Positions 1 through 9,290 of a DNA stretch of 32,674 nt are shown piece after piece. This stretch comes from Solicoccozyma terricola (taxonomy: Eukaryota; Basidiomycota; Tremellomycetes; Filobasidiales; Piskurozymaceae). Both the position numbers and the translations under genes were made by a program. The stretch is from NCBI GenBank assembly GCA_001600875.1, contig BCLD01000014.1, positions 219,049 through 251,722 of the forward strand. Reading direction: 5' to 3'. Each line of letters opens with the position of its first letter. Positions within the stretch are counted from its first letter, which is position 1. The notes under the pieces were generated by a model that saw only the letters and a list, made by a program, of their open reading frames with translations, made no database searches and was not told the origin of the DNA.

Positions 1-73
1 CCCCCCTCTAAGTCTTCCCGCATCCTTGTGTTTCATGGCATGTTTTTGCTTTTTACCCACAAGTACATGTAAA

Positions 74-1045
74 TTACAATAGCGGAAGGACTCCTAAGCT
101 CCCTCGTCGTGCCTCCTCGCCGCCTCCTCTATAGCCCAAAATCGAGTTCCGGAAGGTCCACCGATTTATCATCTTCGCTGTCGTCTGAATCTGATGAGTA
201 ATACCGGTCAGCTTCATGCGGAGACGGGTTTCAATACGAAACTCATAATCACCGCTGTCCCGCATTCTTGTCAGAGGTAGATCATCACCCCTCATGCGAC
301 GGGGCGAATATCCAGCAATGGAAGACAGAGCGTTGACCGTGGTCATAGGCAACGCAGTCACGCGACGCCGCATGGGGAAGGGCTCTGCACGTCTGACCGA
401 TTGACAAGCACTGCTTGGTTGCCACCTGCCTATCGTGCCAGACAGTCGCTTGAGGGCTTCCTTGATCTCGCCCGTCGGATCTGGGCACGTCACCACAACA
501 TCCTTCAACGATTCGAGGGCTTCAACGACTTGATTGTAATGTATCGTCTCCAGATCGCAGATGCTGATGCCATCGATGAGGCATTGAGAACACTTTTTAC
601 TGGTAGCGTACCCTCCAGAGGTCTTGGAGATAAAACAGGGTTCGTCCAATACGCAGCACCGGCTGCACGGCGGTTGCTGCCTCACCAAAGTGTTCTGGGA
701 GCTTGCTTTTGGCTTACGGACGACCTTCAAGAGGAAGTGGGCCGCGGGTCAAATCAAGGAATGGCACGTTGTCTCCAACTGATCACTTACAGGCATGGCA
801 AGACCCAGCTCTGCCAACAGAGGCAGACGCATTCTCTCGCGGTATTCGGCACCACATTCGAACTTTGCCAGTCGCGCATTTGCCTGTTGAACCAAAGTTG
901 GCGGATCGAGTTTATATGCCCGGCGAAATTCCTTGTTGATCGTCATACCGGGAAGACGTGACACCATTACCAGCGTCTCGAGCTTTGCCAATTCGTCATC
1001 TGTGAGTGTGTAGCTGCTGTAGCGATGGGACGTGTTGGATGACAT
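74..1045 (-). CDS. Orphan protein with paired cysteine clusters (301 aa)
   Basis: I do not recognise this protein. Model: complement(791..1045, 74..724), 301 aa. The single 66-nt intron has donor GTAAGT and acceptor TTGAAG, and the join is phase 0. The start at 1045 is the methionine of MSSNTSHRYSS; an upstream in-frame ATG at 1189 would add a poorly conserved-looking leader, so I prefer the internal one. The N-terminal 85 residues look helical and charged (TDDELAKLE). Exon 2 opens basic (VVRKPK) and then has C-x2-C-C-x6-C followed about 20 residues later by C-x2-C-x6-C. The spacing recalls fungal zinc-cluster DNA-binding proteins but is not the classical Zn2Cys6 pattern. The C-terminal third is Arg-rich. 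A zinc-binding, nucleic-acid-associated role is inference. Gene reality is moderately certain because two frames join cleanly. Confidence 0.6.
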
Positions 1046-1662
1046 GATGTTTAAAGTCGTTGAATGTTGTTGAGTGGAAGAAGGGAAAGTGACCAAGACA
1101 TCGAATGCTACGTCTTTTACCCCTCTGATTGGGTCGCCATAGTCCAACACCTTAGATACGGCAACGTAGGAGCAACCACCTGAAATCACCGTTCTGCAAC
1201 GACCACAACACGCTGCAAGGTACCACGAGTGGCGTCACTCCGGTACGGCGAACAGGATCACACGTTCTCGCTCAAGGAATAAGCCATTGAACTCCCTTGA
1301 AGTCATGATTGTCAGAGCCGAGGCTTTCAAAGTGCTTAGCTCGCGCAGTGCAACTTCAAACGAGTCCCCTCGAAATTCGTTGCCACCGAAACGCGATTCA
1401 GGCACGATAATGGCAACGCTTCATTCCAGCATCCCCGCCCGCTTCACTTGTTCGTCGTCCGCTGACACGAGTCCAGGGATTGCCTCGCTGTTCTACCAGC
1501 GATTCGAGGCACCCGCAGACCGGTGACGACGGTTTGAAAACAGGCGTAGGTAAAGGAGTGTTTTCAATACGAGATACAAGAGATTGAACGACTAGATACT
1601 TTTATATATATAAATTGAACATTGCGCAATAATTCGAATCAATTCCATCCGAGCCACCGCTT
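1046..1662. other. Intergenic: orphan-gene promoter and HAM1 3' flank
   Basis: No supportable gene. The stretch lies upstream of the leftmost orphan gene and downstream of the HAM1 stop, both on the minus strand. It holds a short AT-rich patch with a TA run near 1600-1612. Short open frames here have no recognisable content. Confidence 0.5.
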
Positions 1663-2512
1663 TCAAACATCGAAAGCGTCACTCCTCCAACCTTCCTCCC
1701 TAGCCTCCCTCCTCCTCCTCTCCCTCATCTCAGCAGTCAACTTGGCACCCTCCCTCAAGCCCTTGCCAGCAGCTTCTCCGGCCTCGTCTTTGAGTTGAGA
1801 GAGAGTGGTGGCGGCTGAACCAGTCGCTTCCTTCATCTTTGCCTTGAAGCGGTCACGAGATGTCTCGATGCCAACGGGTTTGCCAGGGAAGAGCTGGGGG
1901 TAGAGAGAGGTCAGTACGAGTGGTAACCGTTTTCACGCCCTCGCCAAAACTCACATCCTCATCAACACCGACATGCAAGACAAACTCTCCCTTCCTTCCG
2001 TACTTGACGATACCTTTACCACCCAACCTGGTCTTACCGGTAACGGCAGAAATCGGTGTAGTTGGGAAGATCGAGTTGGAGAAGATGGCCTTGAGGTAGT
2101 TGGCTGGAGTAGGCCTAGCATTGGTTGCTGCGATTGTTCGTTGTTGAAGGGCAAAGAGCTGGTGGTGCGCGGTGGTGAATCGTCAGTTGTGTGTCCCCGA
2201 AGAACCCTCCCCCTACCCACCTGCAAATCCGCGTCTTTCAACATCTCGGTGAACTGTATCTCCAAAGTGTTGGTGATGTTGTGCAACAAGAATTTCCTGA
2301 GTGCCGGTTTAGCCAACCAGGTAGCGAACCATTTCTGGTTCTGCCTGATCTGATAGTCGAATCCAGAGATGGAGACGTCGACGTTTTTGACAACGAAGAA
2401 TGACTCCCGGTCGTCCTCGGTGGCGTTCTCAAGAGTGACGTCAAAGGAGATGCCTTCTGGCCCAAACTGGATGTCGAGGAGGCCAGAGTCCTCGAAGGGA
2501 AGGAAGCCAGTC

Positions 2513-2569
<57 letters not shown>

Positions 2570-4717
2570 GGACGGACACCCGTGTCAACTGCGCAGAATC
2601 ACACACCTTCTTGGAGAACCAGTAGGCAATGTTGGAAGCCTGGACGTGGAGACCCTTGACCCTCAGGCGAACGGTGGAATCGTACTCGGAGGCGTCTGAG
2701 GGAAAGGGAATAAGACGAGTGAGCGGTGATCTTTGCGCCGGTTCAAACCCAATACATACACGTCGCGTAACCTTGAGTGAACTCTGAAGAAAAACAAATC
2801 AGCCTACTGCAACACCTTCCACGCCCTCACTCCACCCACCAAAGTCATTGTGCGCAATGAACCTGATAGAGTCCGGGATGAATGACACCGATTCGAGGTT
2901 GAGGTCATCTATGACGAGATCGACATCTTCCGATTTGAACTCGATCCTTGGGATTGGAATCTCCTTGATGAGTCCGATAGCCCTTGGGATGACGACGTCG
3001 ACAATGTCACGGTACAAGCCGGAACCGTCCACACGGAGAGAAGTGAGACCAGCAACACCGGCGACGGCGATATCGTCACCCAACCTCTCAATAGCGAGGA
3101 CGAGGTCCGAGGTGGTCTTGTCATCGCTCAACGCATTGAAGAACGACTCGATCTCGGCTTGAAGTGCGGAAGCGTCGGCTTTCCATGTCGGGTTGGATGT
3201 GAGGAGGGATTGGCCCTCGTCGTAGAGGGATGAGGCTTTGCGGTAGGCACGTTGAGAGACGACGTNNGGGGGGNGGNGGGGGGGGGGGGGCGTCAGGTCC
3301 TGCTTCACCACCCATCCTACACAACACACTCACATCCCTCGTCATGCAAAAGCCTGTCAATGTACGCCTCAATGTTATCAAAGTACGCGCTCAACTTGGG
3401 ATCATTCTTGATATCCTCTCCTGCCTGTGAGTTGTCGAAGGGTCGAAGGGTCATCAGTCGATGCGCATCGCCACGCCCGCCACGCCACGCACGCACGCAC
3501 CTTTCTCGCAGTCTCAATCAGAGGATCCAAACTCTTCCCGGCCAACTTTTCCACAAACGCCTTGAGATCCCTTCCAGCCTGTTCAACCATGTGATCATCA
3601 TCATTCACCTCGGTCTTGTCTACCGTCTCCTCGGCGGCATTTTGGACTTTTGTAGCGTATTTCTTGACGAGTCCAACCAGGGTATTGATTGAATCGTGGT
3701 ATGACTTGTTCTTTTGAGCTTCAGTGACGATTTCTTGAAGACGTTGGATGAGTTGATCTTTGGCTTCCTCGGAGTCTGGGAGTTTTTCATCAAAGTACTA
3801 GGGGGGGTGTCAAACCGTCAGTTGGGGAGAAGACGTCGTCGATAGAGCGTACTTTACCTTCTTGACATCTCCAACAACACTGTCCACCTTCTCCCTCCCT
3901 TCAGCTTGTAGTTTCCCAGTCTTTGCATGGTAAACCGTATCTTTACCCTTCTTCTCCATCTTCTTGAAATCGACGCCATTTTGACGTTCCTTCTCGGACG
4001 GTCGGGCTTTAGCAGCAGCCTGTGGCGGAATGGCAAGAGGCGGGGGAAAATGGGTCAGCGGATAACGGCTCCTCCACGGCCCCACAAAACTCACCTCCCT
4101 AGCATTCTTGGCAACCTCATCGGCAGCATCGGCCAAAATATCCCTGCTCAAAACGACCACATCGGTTCCCAACTTTCTAAACGCCGGGGAAGTGATCAAG
4201 AGGTTTGCAATCGTCTTGAACGAGGAGATTGCCTTGTTTGAATCGGCGGACAGTTCTCGTTTGGAAGGAGCAGAAGAGGTTGGAAGACCTGTGTTGGGGA
4301 CCAGTCGGGCGTGAGATGCATAAAAGACGGATTGCCTCCCACCTACGCACCAGTATCCACATCCAAATCACTTTCTCTAACTTCCCAAACAATGTTCTGG
4401 AACAAATCATCTCCATTCTTCTCCTCTCCCCATTTCTTAACCAAACTCAACACATCTTTGAAATCCGACAAGACTTTCGCACCTTCTTCACCCAACCTAG
4501 CCGTCCTCGATGACCCGCCACCGCCTGGTTTCAAGAAATCAGACTTGATAGCTAGGTCAATCAGCGCTGAGATCTGTGACTGGGAGGGTAGTTTACCCGC
4601 TCGATAGGCACCGATGGCATGAGAGAGGTGGAGACGGGTGGATTGGGAAGGGATGAGTGAGGAAGCCCCGGTGTTGGAGTTTGTGTGCGTGGGAAGAAGA
4701 GGAGTGCGTTCAGACAT
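1663..4717 (-). CDS. HAM1: HAM1-like protein, fungal TULIP/BPI-type domain (791 aa)
   Basis: Model of 11 exons: complement(4351..4717, 4095..4288, 3858..4019, 3501..3797, 3334..3424, 2840..3265, 2760..2783, 2607..2695, 2221..2511, 1955..2158, 1663..1893), 791 aa, all phases consistent. The N terminus (MSERTPLLP) leads into a helical region, then a long central region rich in coiled-coil-type helices (about 120-370). Beta-rich sequence with GLHVQASNIAYWF, GPEGISFDVTLENATEDD and VDVSISGFDYQIRQ (about 515-620) matches the HAM1-like C-terminal domain, a fungal member of the BPI/TULIP lipid-binding superfamily. The tail is basic and helical (EMRERRRREAREE). From memory, the Cryptococcus family member affects mating/cell fusion and membrane-linked signalling; biochemical function is unsettled. 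Exon 7 is only 24 nt. Two introns contain long C runs on the coding strand, and one acceptor (3266-3267) is masked by N. Confidence 0.9.
2515..2566. repeat. 52-nt pure G run (C on HAM1 coding strand)
   Basis: An uninterrupted G run on the plus strand inside HAM1 intron 8. On the coding strand it is a C tract that ends three bases before exon 9 (…C-AAG|ACTGGC), so it sits where the polypyrimidine tract belongs. Its true length is doubtful because homopolymers of this size are hard to assemble. Confidence 0.9.
3266..3290. repeat. N-interrupted G run in HAM1 intron 5
   Basis: Two N, six G, N, two G, N, then a G run to 3290. On the HAM1 coding strand this is a C tract ending in NN immediately before exon 6. 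The NN pair takes the place of the expected AG acceptor: with AG there, exon 5 (ending in phase 1) joins exon 6 in frame. Confidence 0.75.
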
Positions 4718-5011
4718 TATGGAGGGGTGGTACGTTGGTGGCTGCGGTATGCAAACGACAACCTGGGACGGGGGACTGGCATGCTCTTTATACACCGATG
4801 CAGTGGGGATCTACTGGATCGCGACTCCACGTGATGATGACGATGTCGATGACCATGAAGCATCCACTGTCGTCATTCCAAACAGGGATTCGCCACCCAA
4901 ATCCCACCCAAAGTCAACACGGGACTATATTCGTCATCTACCCCGCAATCTACCCCGCAATCTACCCCGCAATCTACCCCGCAATCTACCCAATCTACCC
5001 CGCATTCCCCG
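4718..5011. promoter_or_regulatory. HAM1 upstream region with 12-bp tandem repeat
   Basis: This 294-bp stretch is both the upstream region of HAM1 and the 3' flank of the glyoxalase gene; both genes read on the minus strand. At about 4936-5005 a 12-bp unit (CTACCCCGCAAT) is repeated four times perfectly, then decays. No core promoter element is clear. Confidence 0.5.
4936..5005. repeat. Tandem 12-bp repeat (CTACCCCGCAAT)n
   Basis: Four perfect head-to-tail copies are followed by a 7-bp shortened copy and one partial copy ending in CCCCGCATT. It lies just past the glyoxalase II stop codon at 5012. Confidence 0.9.
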
Positions 5012-6537
5012 CTACATACTGTTCTTCATCTCCCTCAACTTCTGCATCCTCTTCACATCCCCATCCCTGCCCTCCTCCACCACTCCAGTCGCCTTCTCCA
5101 CACTCTCACTGCGCAGTCGCATGAACACATTCCACTTCTTCTCATCACCAATCGTAGTCTGTCCCGTCGTTCCCTCCCCTCCTTTCCCTAAATCCCCACC
5201 CTTCGCCTTGGCTAGCCTTACTAATCTCTGGATCTCAGAGTTGTCAGGATCGACAATGTGTCCGAACTTTGCAGACCCAGCGGTATACTCGTGTCCGTTG
5301 TATACGATCGTCGAATCGGGAAGTGTAGAGAGGTATGTCAACGCAGAACGCATTTCGTCCGCTGTACCTTCAAAGAATCTCCCACAGCCGCCTAGGAATA
5401 ACGTGTCCCTGTGGAGCGCATATACATCAGCTATCCATCCCAACCCTCACCCCTCCCCCACTCACCCAGTGAACACCCCTTTCTTCCCTCCCGCATCCTC
5501 AACAAACCAACAGATCGAATCTTGCGTATGACACGGTGTCGCCATTGCTCTAACCTTGATTTCCTTTCCAATTTTAAGTGTCGCCCCATCTGAGATGACG
5601 GTGTTGGTTCCCGGGGATGACGAGCCGGCGTAGGCTTTGATGGATGGTGTTGATGGAGCGTGTGCGAGCTGTTGTCGACGTGGGACAATGGGTGAAGGTT
5701 TCAGATATTGCGATTTGGAACGATCAACCAGGCCTGAAGACTCACGAATTTAACGTTTCCACCTGAATGATCATCGTGGTGATGAGTGGTGAGAAGTGTC
5801 GTGACCTGGAAGTTAGGCATCGACCCAAAAGGGAGGCATGTGAAGGAAATAGGTTATCGTTAGCACGTCAATTTCAATTTTGCATTTCTGCGCTCGGGTT
5901 CGATGAATTGTTCGCCGTCCCATTCCTTGACGAGACGAGGAATTCTTTCATTCCCTCTTCCTCGTCGGAAACAAACCATTCCCTTCAAACTTTTCATGTT
6001 CGATTTCCAGATCGTCTCCACGATTTCAACCCGAAGTGAATGTGTTGTCCCACCGCCGAAACTCACCACAACGCCCTTCTCCTTGACGAGTTCCCACATC
6101 CCCTTCCAATCATACGGATCGACTACAGCTGCTTCTTTAGTCGATTCATCTACTAGGACTATTATTCAACCACAATGGGGTGAGAGGTTTGGGTAGTGAG
6201 TGATCTTGTATATGACGTGGAGTGGTCATGGGGACGACGTACGATACATCCAATTATCGGCTCTGGCACGCAGTGGATAAACCTATTCGACGGTACCCGG
6301 AAATTCAGGGACGATATAGATACGACACACCCAGAAAATCCAGTCAGAAAAGCCAGTCAAAGGAGATAGAGCAACGACGGACATCAGCCTTTCGTGCTTC
6401 TCCGATGCCAGGCCACCGTCAGATCTCACCTTCATCGTAGACGGCGTACTGGAATGAAACGAATTCACAAAGATACGAGTGGTAGTGGTTGTAGCAGGTA
6501 TTGAGAAGCGTAGTGAGCGGAAGAGAGTTGTGAGCAT
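5012..6537 (-). CDS. GLO2: Glyoxalase II, hydroxyacylglutathione hydrolase (299 aa)
   Basis: Hydrolyses S-lactoylglutathione to D-lactate and glutathione, the second step of methylglyoxal removal. Six exons: complement(6430..6537, 6243..6282, 6067..6158, 5746..5805, 5466..5668, 5012..5408), 299 aa. Metallo-beta-lactamase motifs are all present: T-H-H-H-D-D-H at 87-93 (THxHxDH), TPCHT with His147, GDTLFLGGCGRFFEG supplying the bridging Asp, and NGHEYT with the last metal His. Exon 1 encodes a presequence-like N terminus (MLTTLFRSLRF…, Arg/Ser-rich, no acid residues) and ends with a second in-frame Met at 35, exactly where cytosolic glyoxalase II proteins usually start. One gene may therefore serve mitochondria and cytosol; yeast uses two genes (GLO2, GLO4). 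It is divergent from the gene at 6735. Confidence 0.95.
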
Positions 6538-6734
6538 ATATAGCAGGGCGAAGAGGGTGAGAATCGTGATGGATGGATAGATGGATGGATGGATGGATGG
6601 ATGGATGGTGGAGGTGTTGACCCCGTGCTTTGTCCGGTCCCAAACACCACGTGGCGCATCCGATGTACTCTACTTTCTTACCCAGGTAGTTGTTGCATCC
6701 CACTTCATCCCATACATCGCCTACCTTACCAACC
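6538..6734. promoter_or_regulatory. Bidirectional promoter, GLO2 / orphan mitochondrial gene
   Basis: Only 197 bp separate the two divergent start codons, so promoter elements must be shared or interleaved. An ATGG tetranucleotide repeat occupies about 6568-6608. Both proteins have presequence-like N termini. Confidence 0.6.
6568..6608. repeat. (ATGG)n microsatellite
   Basis: About ten ATGG/GATG units with one ATAG interruption near 6578, in the middle of the divergent promoter. Confidence 0.9.
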
Positions 6735-7650
6735 ATGGCCAGTTCATCACTCTCCAACATCCTTCGTGCATCCCGTCTCATGACATTTCGAACTCGCGGA
6801 CGAACAATGCAACCATCAGCCTCGATCCCCCTTGCCTATTCAACCACTCCCCCTACCCCGACCCCGGCTGCATCTTCACTTTCCCACAACCACATCCATA
6901 TAACCACGCTCATATCGTCTCCTTCCACCATCAACCCTCTCACTCAGCTCTATCTCCACTGGCTACACCACTCCAAAACACTCCCATTCCCACTCCCACC
7001 GACTCTCCATCCAAGTACAAAATCCATTGCCGGATTGAAACTATACACGTTGCTCTCGAATTCAGAAGTGGTTAATTACCTGAATGTATTGAAGGAAATC
7101 GAAGGTGTGGAATGCTGGGTAAAGGAACTGGAAGAGCAGGAAGGTGGAGAAGATTTGAGAGGGATGGAGAGTACCGCGGAAGGTAAAGAGTTGGTGGTGG
7201 TGTTTGGATGGGACACTTGGGAATTAGCAAGGAGGTTCATAGAGAGAGCTCTGGAGTTGTTCGAGGTACATGATGTGAGTCTTTGCTGCAATCGTCTCCA
7301 ATGTAGAACGACATGGAACGCTGATCCGAGGGTGTAAATCATAGCATCATTGTAAAATCATCCTCCAACCACAACCTTCCGCATCACCCTCACACACCCC
7401 CAAATTCCTCATCACGATAGAAACACATACTCACACTCCACGTTCCCCTAAACCCTCATCCCTCACTTCCTCATCTCCAACCACAACGTCAACCCAATCA
7501 TCACCAAGTCCAGGTCTGACACGGAAAGACTTTCTCCTGGCTTGGGATTTGGGACGAGTTGGGTGTGAGATTAGAGAGGAGAAGAAGGAGTTGGAGGAGT
7601 TGGAGGAGGATGCGAAAGGGGCGGGGAAGGATACGGAGGATGGGCAGTGA
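6735..7650 (+). CDS. Orphan protein, probably mitochondrial (281 aa)
   Basis: I do not recognise this family. Model: join(6735..7274, 7345..7650), 281 aa. The 70-nt intron has donor GTGAGT and acceptor CATAG, and the join is phase 0. The start sits in a good context (ACCATGG). The first 45 residues are rich in Ser, Arg and Thr and lack acidic residues (MASSSLSNILRASRLMTFRT…), as in a mitochondrial presequence. A short conserved-looking region follows (NPLTQLYLHWLHHS, AGLKLYTLLSNSEVVNYLNVLKE), then an acidic helix. The C terminus contains RKDFLLAWDLGRVGCEIR followed by an acidic Lys/Glu coiled coil. It shares a 197-bp promoter with glyoxalase II. Function unknown. Confidence 0.7.
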
Positions 7651-7986
7651 TGGGGCGTGGGGACGGAGTATGGAGGGATTTTACGTGTTATGGAAGTGTC
7701 ATGTAATGACAAAAGAGAGTAAGTGGTGCTGGGTGAGATTCATATCCCGCAAAAGTGGCCTAACCCTCATCACGTCATTCTCGCTCAGACCAGGAGCACA
7801 AATGACGGTTTCCAGCAACTTTCGAACTGTACAGACGAGAAGTGAAGTTACGAGGCTCCGGGTGGCGAAAAACAACACCAACAACCAAAAAGTCCGACTA
7901 TTTGTAATTGATGATCAAATCTCTCGTATCCAGTCCTCAAGTTATGCTATGGCTATGATCATGACGAAATTCCCAATAATGATATG
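7651..7986. other. Intergenic, no gene seen
   Basis: Between the orphan gene's stop and the first copy of the duplicated block. Open frames here are short and have no recognisable content. It has no counterpart before the second copy. Confidence 0.5.
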
Positions 7987-8373
7987 CGATATTACCCGAA
8001 TCAAGCGTATGCTTCTTGCTCGCTCCTTTCACGAGGTGAAAGTGACGAGACCTTGCAACAGTTGGACTTTTCGCTCATATCTGGTTCTCAAGGACCTCCT
8101 CTCCTGCTTCACCTTGGTGGATGACCCTGCTTGCTTGTCGCTTCCCCATCTCCGCCCTCATTCCATGCCTCCCACAGTCAATTCCCCATCCCTTCCCTCC
8201 ATCCCTTTCCTTTCTTGTTCACCCTTCAAACAAGAAGCGACAGCTCAGACTGTAAGACTTGCCCTATCTCCCCTGAATACATAAGGGAGCGTTTGTTAGT
8301 TTCCTCTCGTTCCCTTGTCCACACATACAATCCAACCCAACCCACAATTCCTCAACAAACACATTCACACAAC
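7987..8373 (+). promoter_or_regulatory. Duplicated upstream block, copy 1
   Basis: Upstream of the Cys/His gene A and matched by 9291-9703. Shared elements in order are CGATAT…ACCC, a GAGGTGAAAGTGA stretch, CTCCTCTCCTGCTTCACCTTG, a pyrimidine-rich 50-nt identical stretch, and a GAATACATAAG/GGATACATAAG element about 95 nt before each ATG that could be a TATA-like core. Confidence 0.6.
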
Positions 8374-8967
8374 ATGCCAGAGTCTACTCTCACCCTCTGT
8401 CCAAATATTTCCAAGTGTAAGGGCGAATCGGGAATCCCTCACTATTTCCATAAGATCGAAACCCACTCTAAAAATCTGACTCAGACCGAAATGTGGGACA
8501 TGTTTGGTGCTTGGCTTCATGTCAAGGCATGTTGCGTCTGTTTAGGTTCAGGGGGTGACAAACCTGACGCTCCAAAGCCCGAAACCTGCCCGGTAGATCC
8601 CAACCTTCAAAGTTCTCCGTCTCTTAGACTTGTGATCTTTCAGATTGGATGGGTTCATGCGTTTCACGTCGAATGTTACACGAAGTTCCAGAAACACAGA
8701 AAAGTCTATTGTTTGGAAAGAGCTAGTGTGGTTGGGGAAACAGATACTGAGGCTAGGGAATCAACTATCGTGGTTAGGGGATCAGTTCCTGAGGGTGGGG
8801 AAACGGATACTGAGGGTGGGGAAACGCATACTGAGGGTGGGGAAACGGATACTGAAGGTGTGGAAACTACTAAGGTTGGGGAAACAGCTACTGAGGGTGG
8901 GGAAACAGCTACTGGGTCTACGGGAAACTTCTTCTGGGGGACAACACGTTCAGGCCGATCGTTTTGA
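8374..8967 (+). CDS. Fast-evolving Cys/His protein A, RING-like core (197 aa)
   Basis: Single-exon gene, 197 aa, unrecognised family. It shares a metal-ligand-like skeleton with the protein at 9704: C9-x5-C15-K, then H49-x3-C53-C54-x-C56, C72, and H95-A-F-H98-x2-C101. The C-x2-C pair (53/56) and the H-x2-H-x2-C element resemble the RING-H2/treble-clef arrangement, but the order of intervening ligands is incomplete, so the fold is inference. After residue 115 the protein becomes a repetitive acidic tail of Gly-Glu-Thr-Asp/Ala-Thr-Glu-Gly units, encoded by a minisatellite, ending in FFWGTTRSGRSF. The start at 8374 follows ACACAAC, matching the ACAACATG context of its paralogue. It is the left member of the tandem pair. 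The expressed state is unknown. Confidence 0.7.
   Translation: MPESTLTLCPNISKCKGESGIPHYFHKIETHSKNLTQTEMWDMFGAWLHVKACCVCLGSGGDKPDAPKPETCPVDPNLQSSPSLRLVIFQIGWVHAFHVECYTKFQKHRKVYCLERASVVGETDTEARESTIVVRGSVPEGGETDTEGGETHTEGGETDTEGVETTKVGETATEGGETATGSTGNFFWGTTRSGRSF
8731..8914 (+). repeat. Coding minisatellite in gene A
   Basis: About eight imperfect copies of a 21-nt unit (seven codons, consensus Gly-Glu-Thr-Asp-Thr-Glu-Gly) with two diverged or longer spacers. The repeat keeps the reading frame throughout, so copy-number changes would lengthen or shorten the tail without truncation. Confidence 0.8.
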
Positions 8968-9084
8968 TTAATGAGAGATTTAGATTTAGGGATGTAATTG
9001 ATAATTTATGAAAATGACGTGTCAAGAAGCGATCTTGCAACAGCCAGACAGCATCCCTCGCCCACACGCACACTCACCCCATCC

Positions 9085-9175
9085 ATGCTTGACCCTCTCT
9101 TCGACTGGGCATCCCCCATCATAGGTCTGCCCCACCCGAGTACCTCAAGTAAATCTAGGTCCATCCATTCAACGA
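9085..9175 (+). pseudogene. Relic of ALE1 first exon and intron start
   Basis: Starts with the same ATG context and first codons (M-L-D-P-L-F) as the real ALE1 exon 1 at 10349 and continues through the equivalent of the exon end (about 9148) into the intron start, including a shared GTCCATCC. It differs by substitutions (CAG to GAC) and a 1-nt length change, so the frame is lost. No further ALE1 exons follow. It marks the right end of duplication unit 1. Confidence 0.8.
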
Positions 9176-9290
9176 CCGACGTGATTTAGTGGCCAAAAAG
9201 AATGTGTAGATAGAATAATGCATAGATAGACAGACATTAAGAAAAAGACTCGTGAATCATGGCCGCTAAGCTACTTTGCTCATGAATATT
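9176..9290. other. Junction between duplication units
   Basis: A short AT-richer stretch joining unit 1 to unit 2, with no counterpart elsewhere in the window. No coding potential seen and no terminal inverted repeat or target-site duplication detected by eye. Confidence 0.4.

Noticed and set aside
2238..2606. Minus-strand frame with a polyproline stretch, and its plus-strand polyglycine counterpart
   Set aside because: Both come from translating the 52-nt G/C run, which lies in HAM1 intron 8.
2735..2760. B-box-like GGTTCAAACCC
   Set aside because: The flanking bases do not form a T stem and no A-box precedes it; it lies in a HAM1 intron.
4936..5005. Possible CRISPR-like array
   Set aside because: The 12-bp units are directly adjacent with no spacers, and the organism is eukaryotic.
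4638..5531. 297-residue plus-strand open frame
   Set aside because: It is antisense to HAM1 exon 1 and the glyoxalase II C terminus, which have clear family motifs on the minus strand; it also runs through the 12-bp repeat.
8998..9189. 63-residue open frame between the duplication units
   Set aside because: It is the frameshifted ALE1 exon 1 relic plus flanking sequence, not an independent gene.
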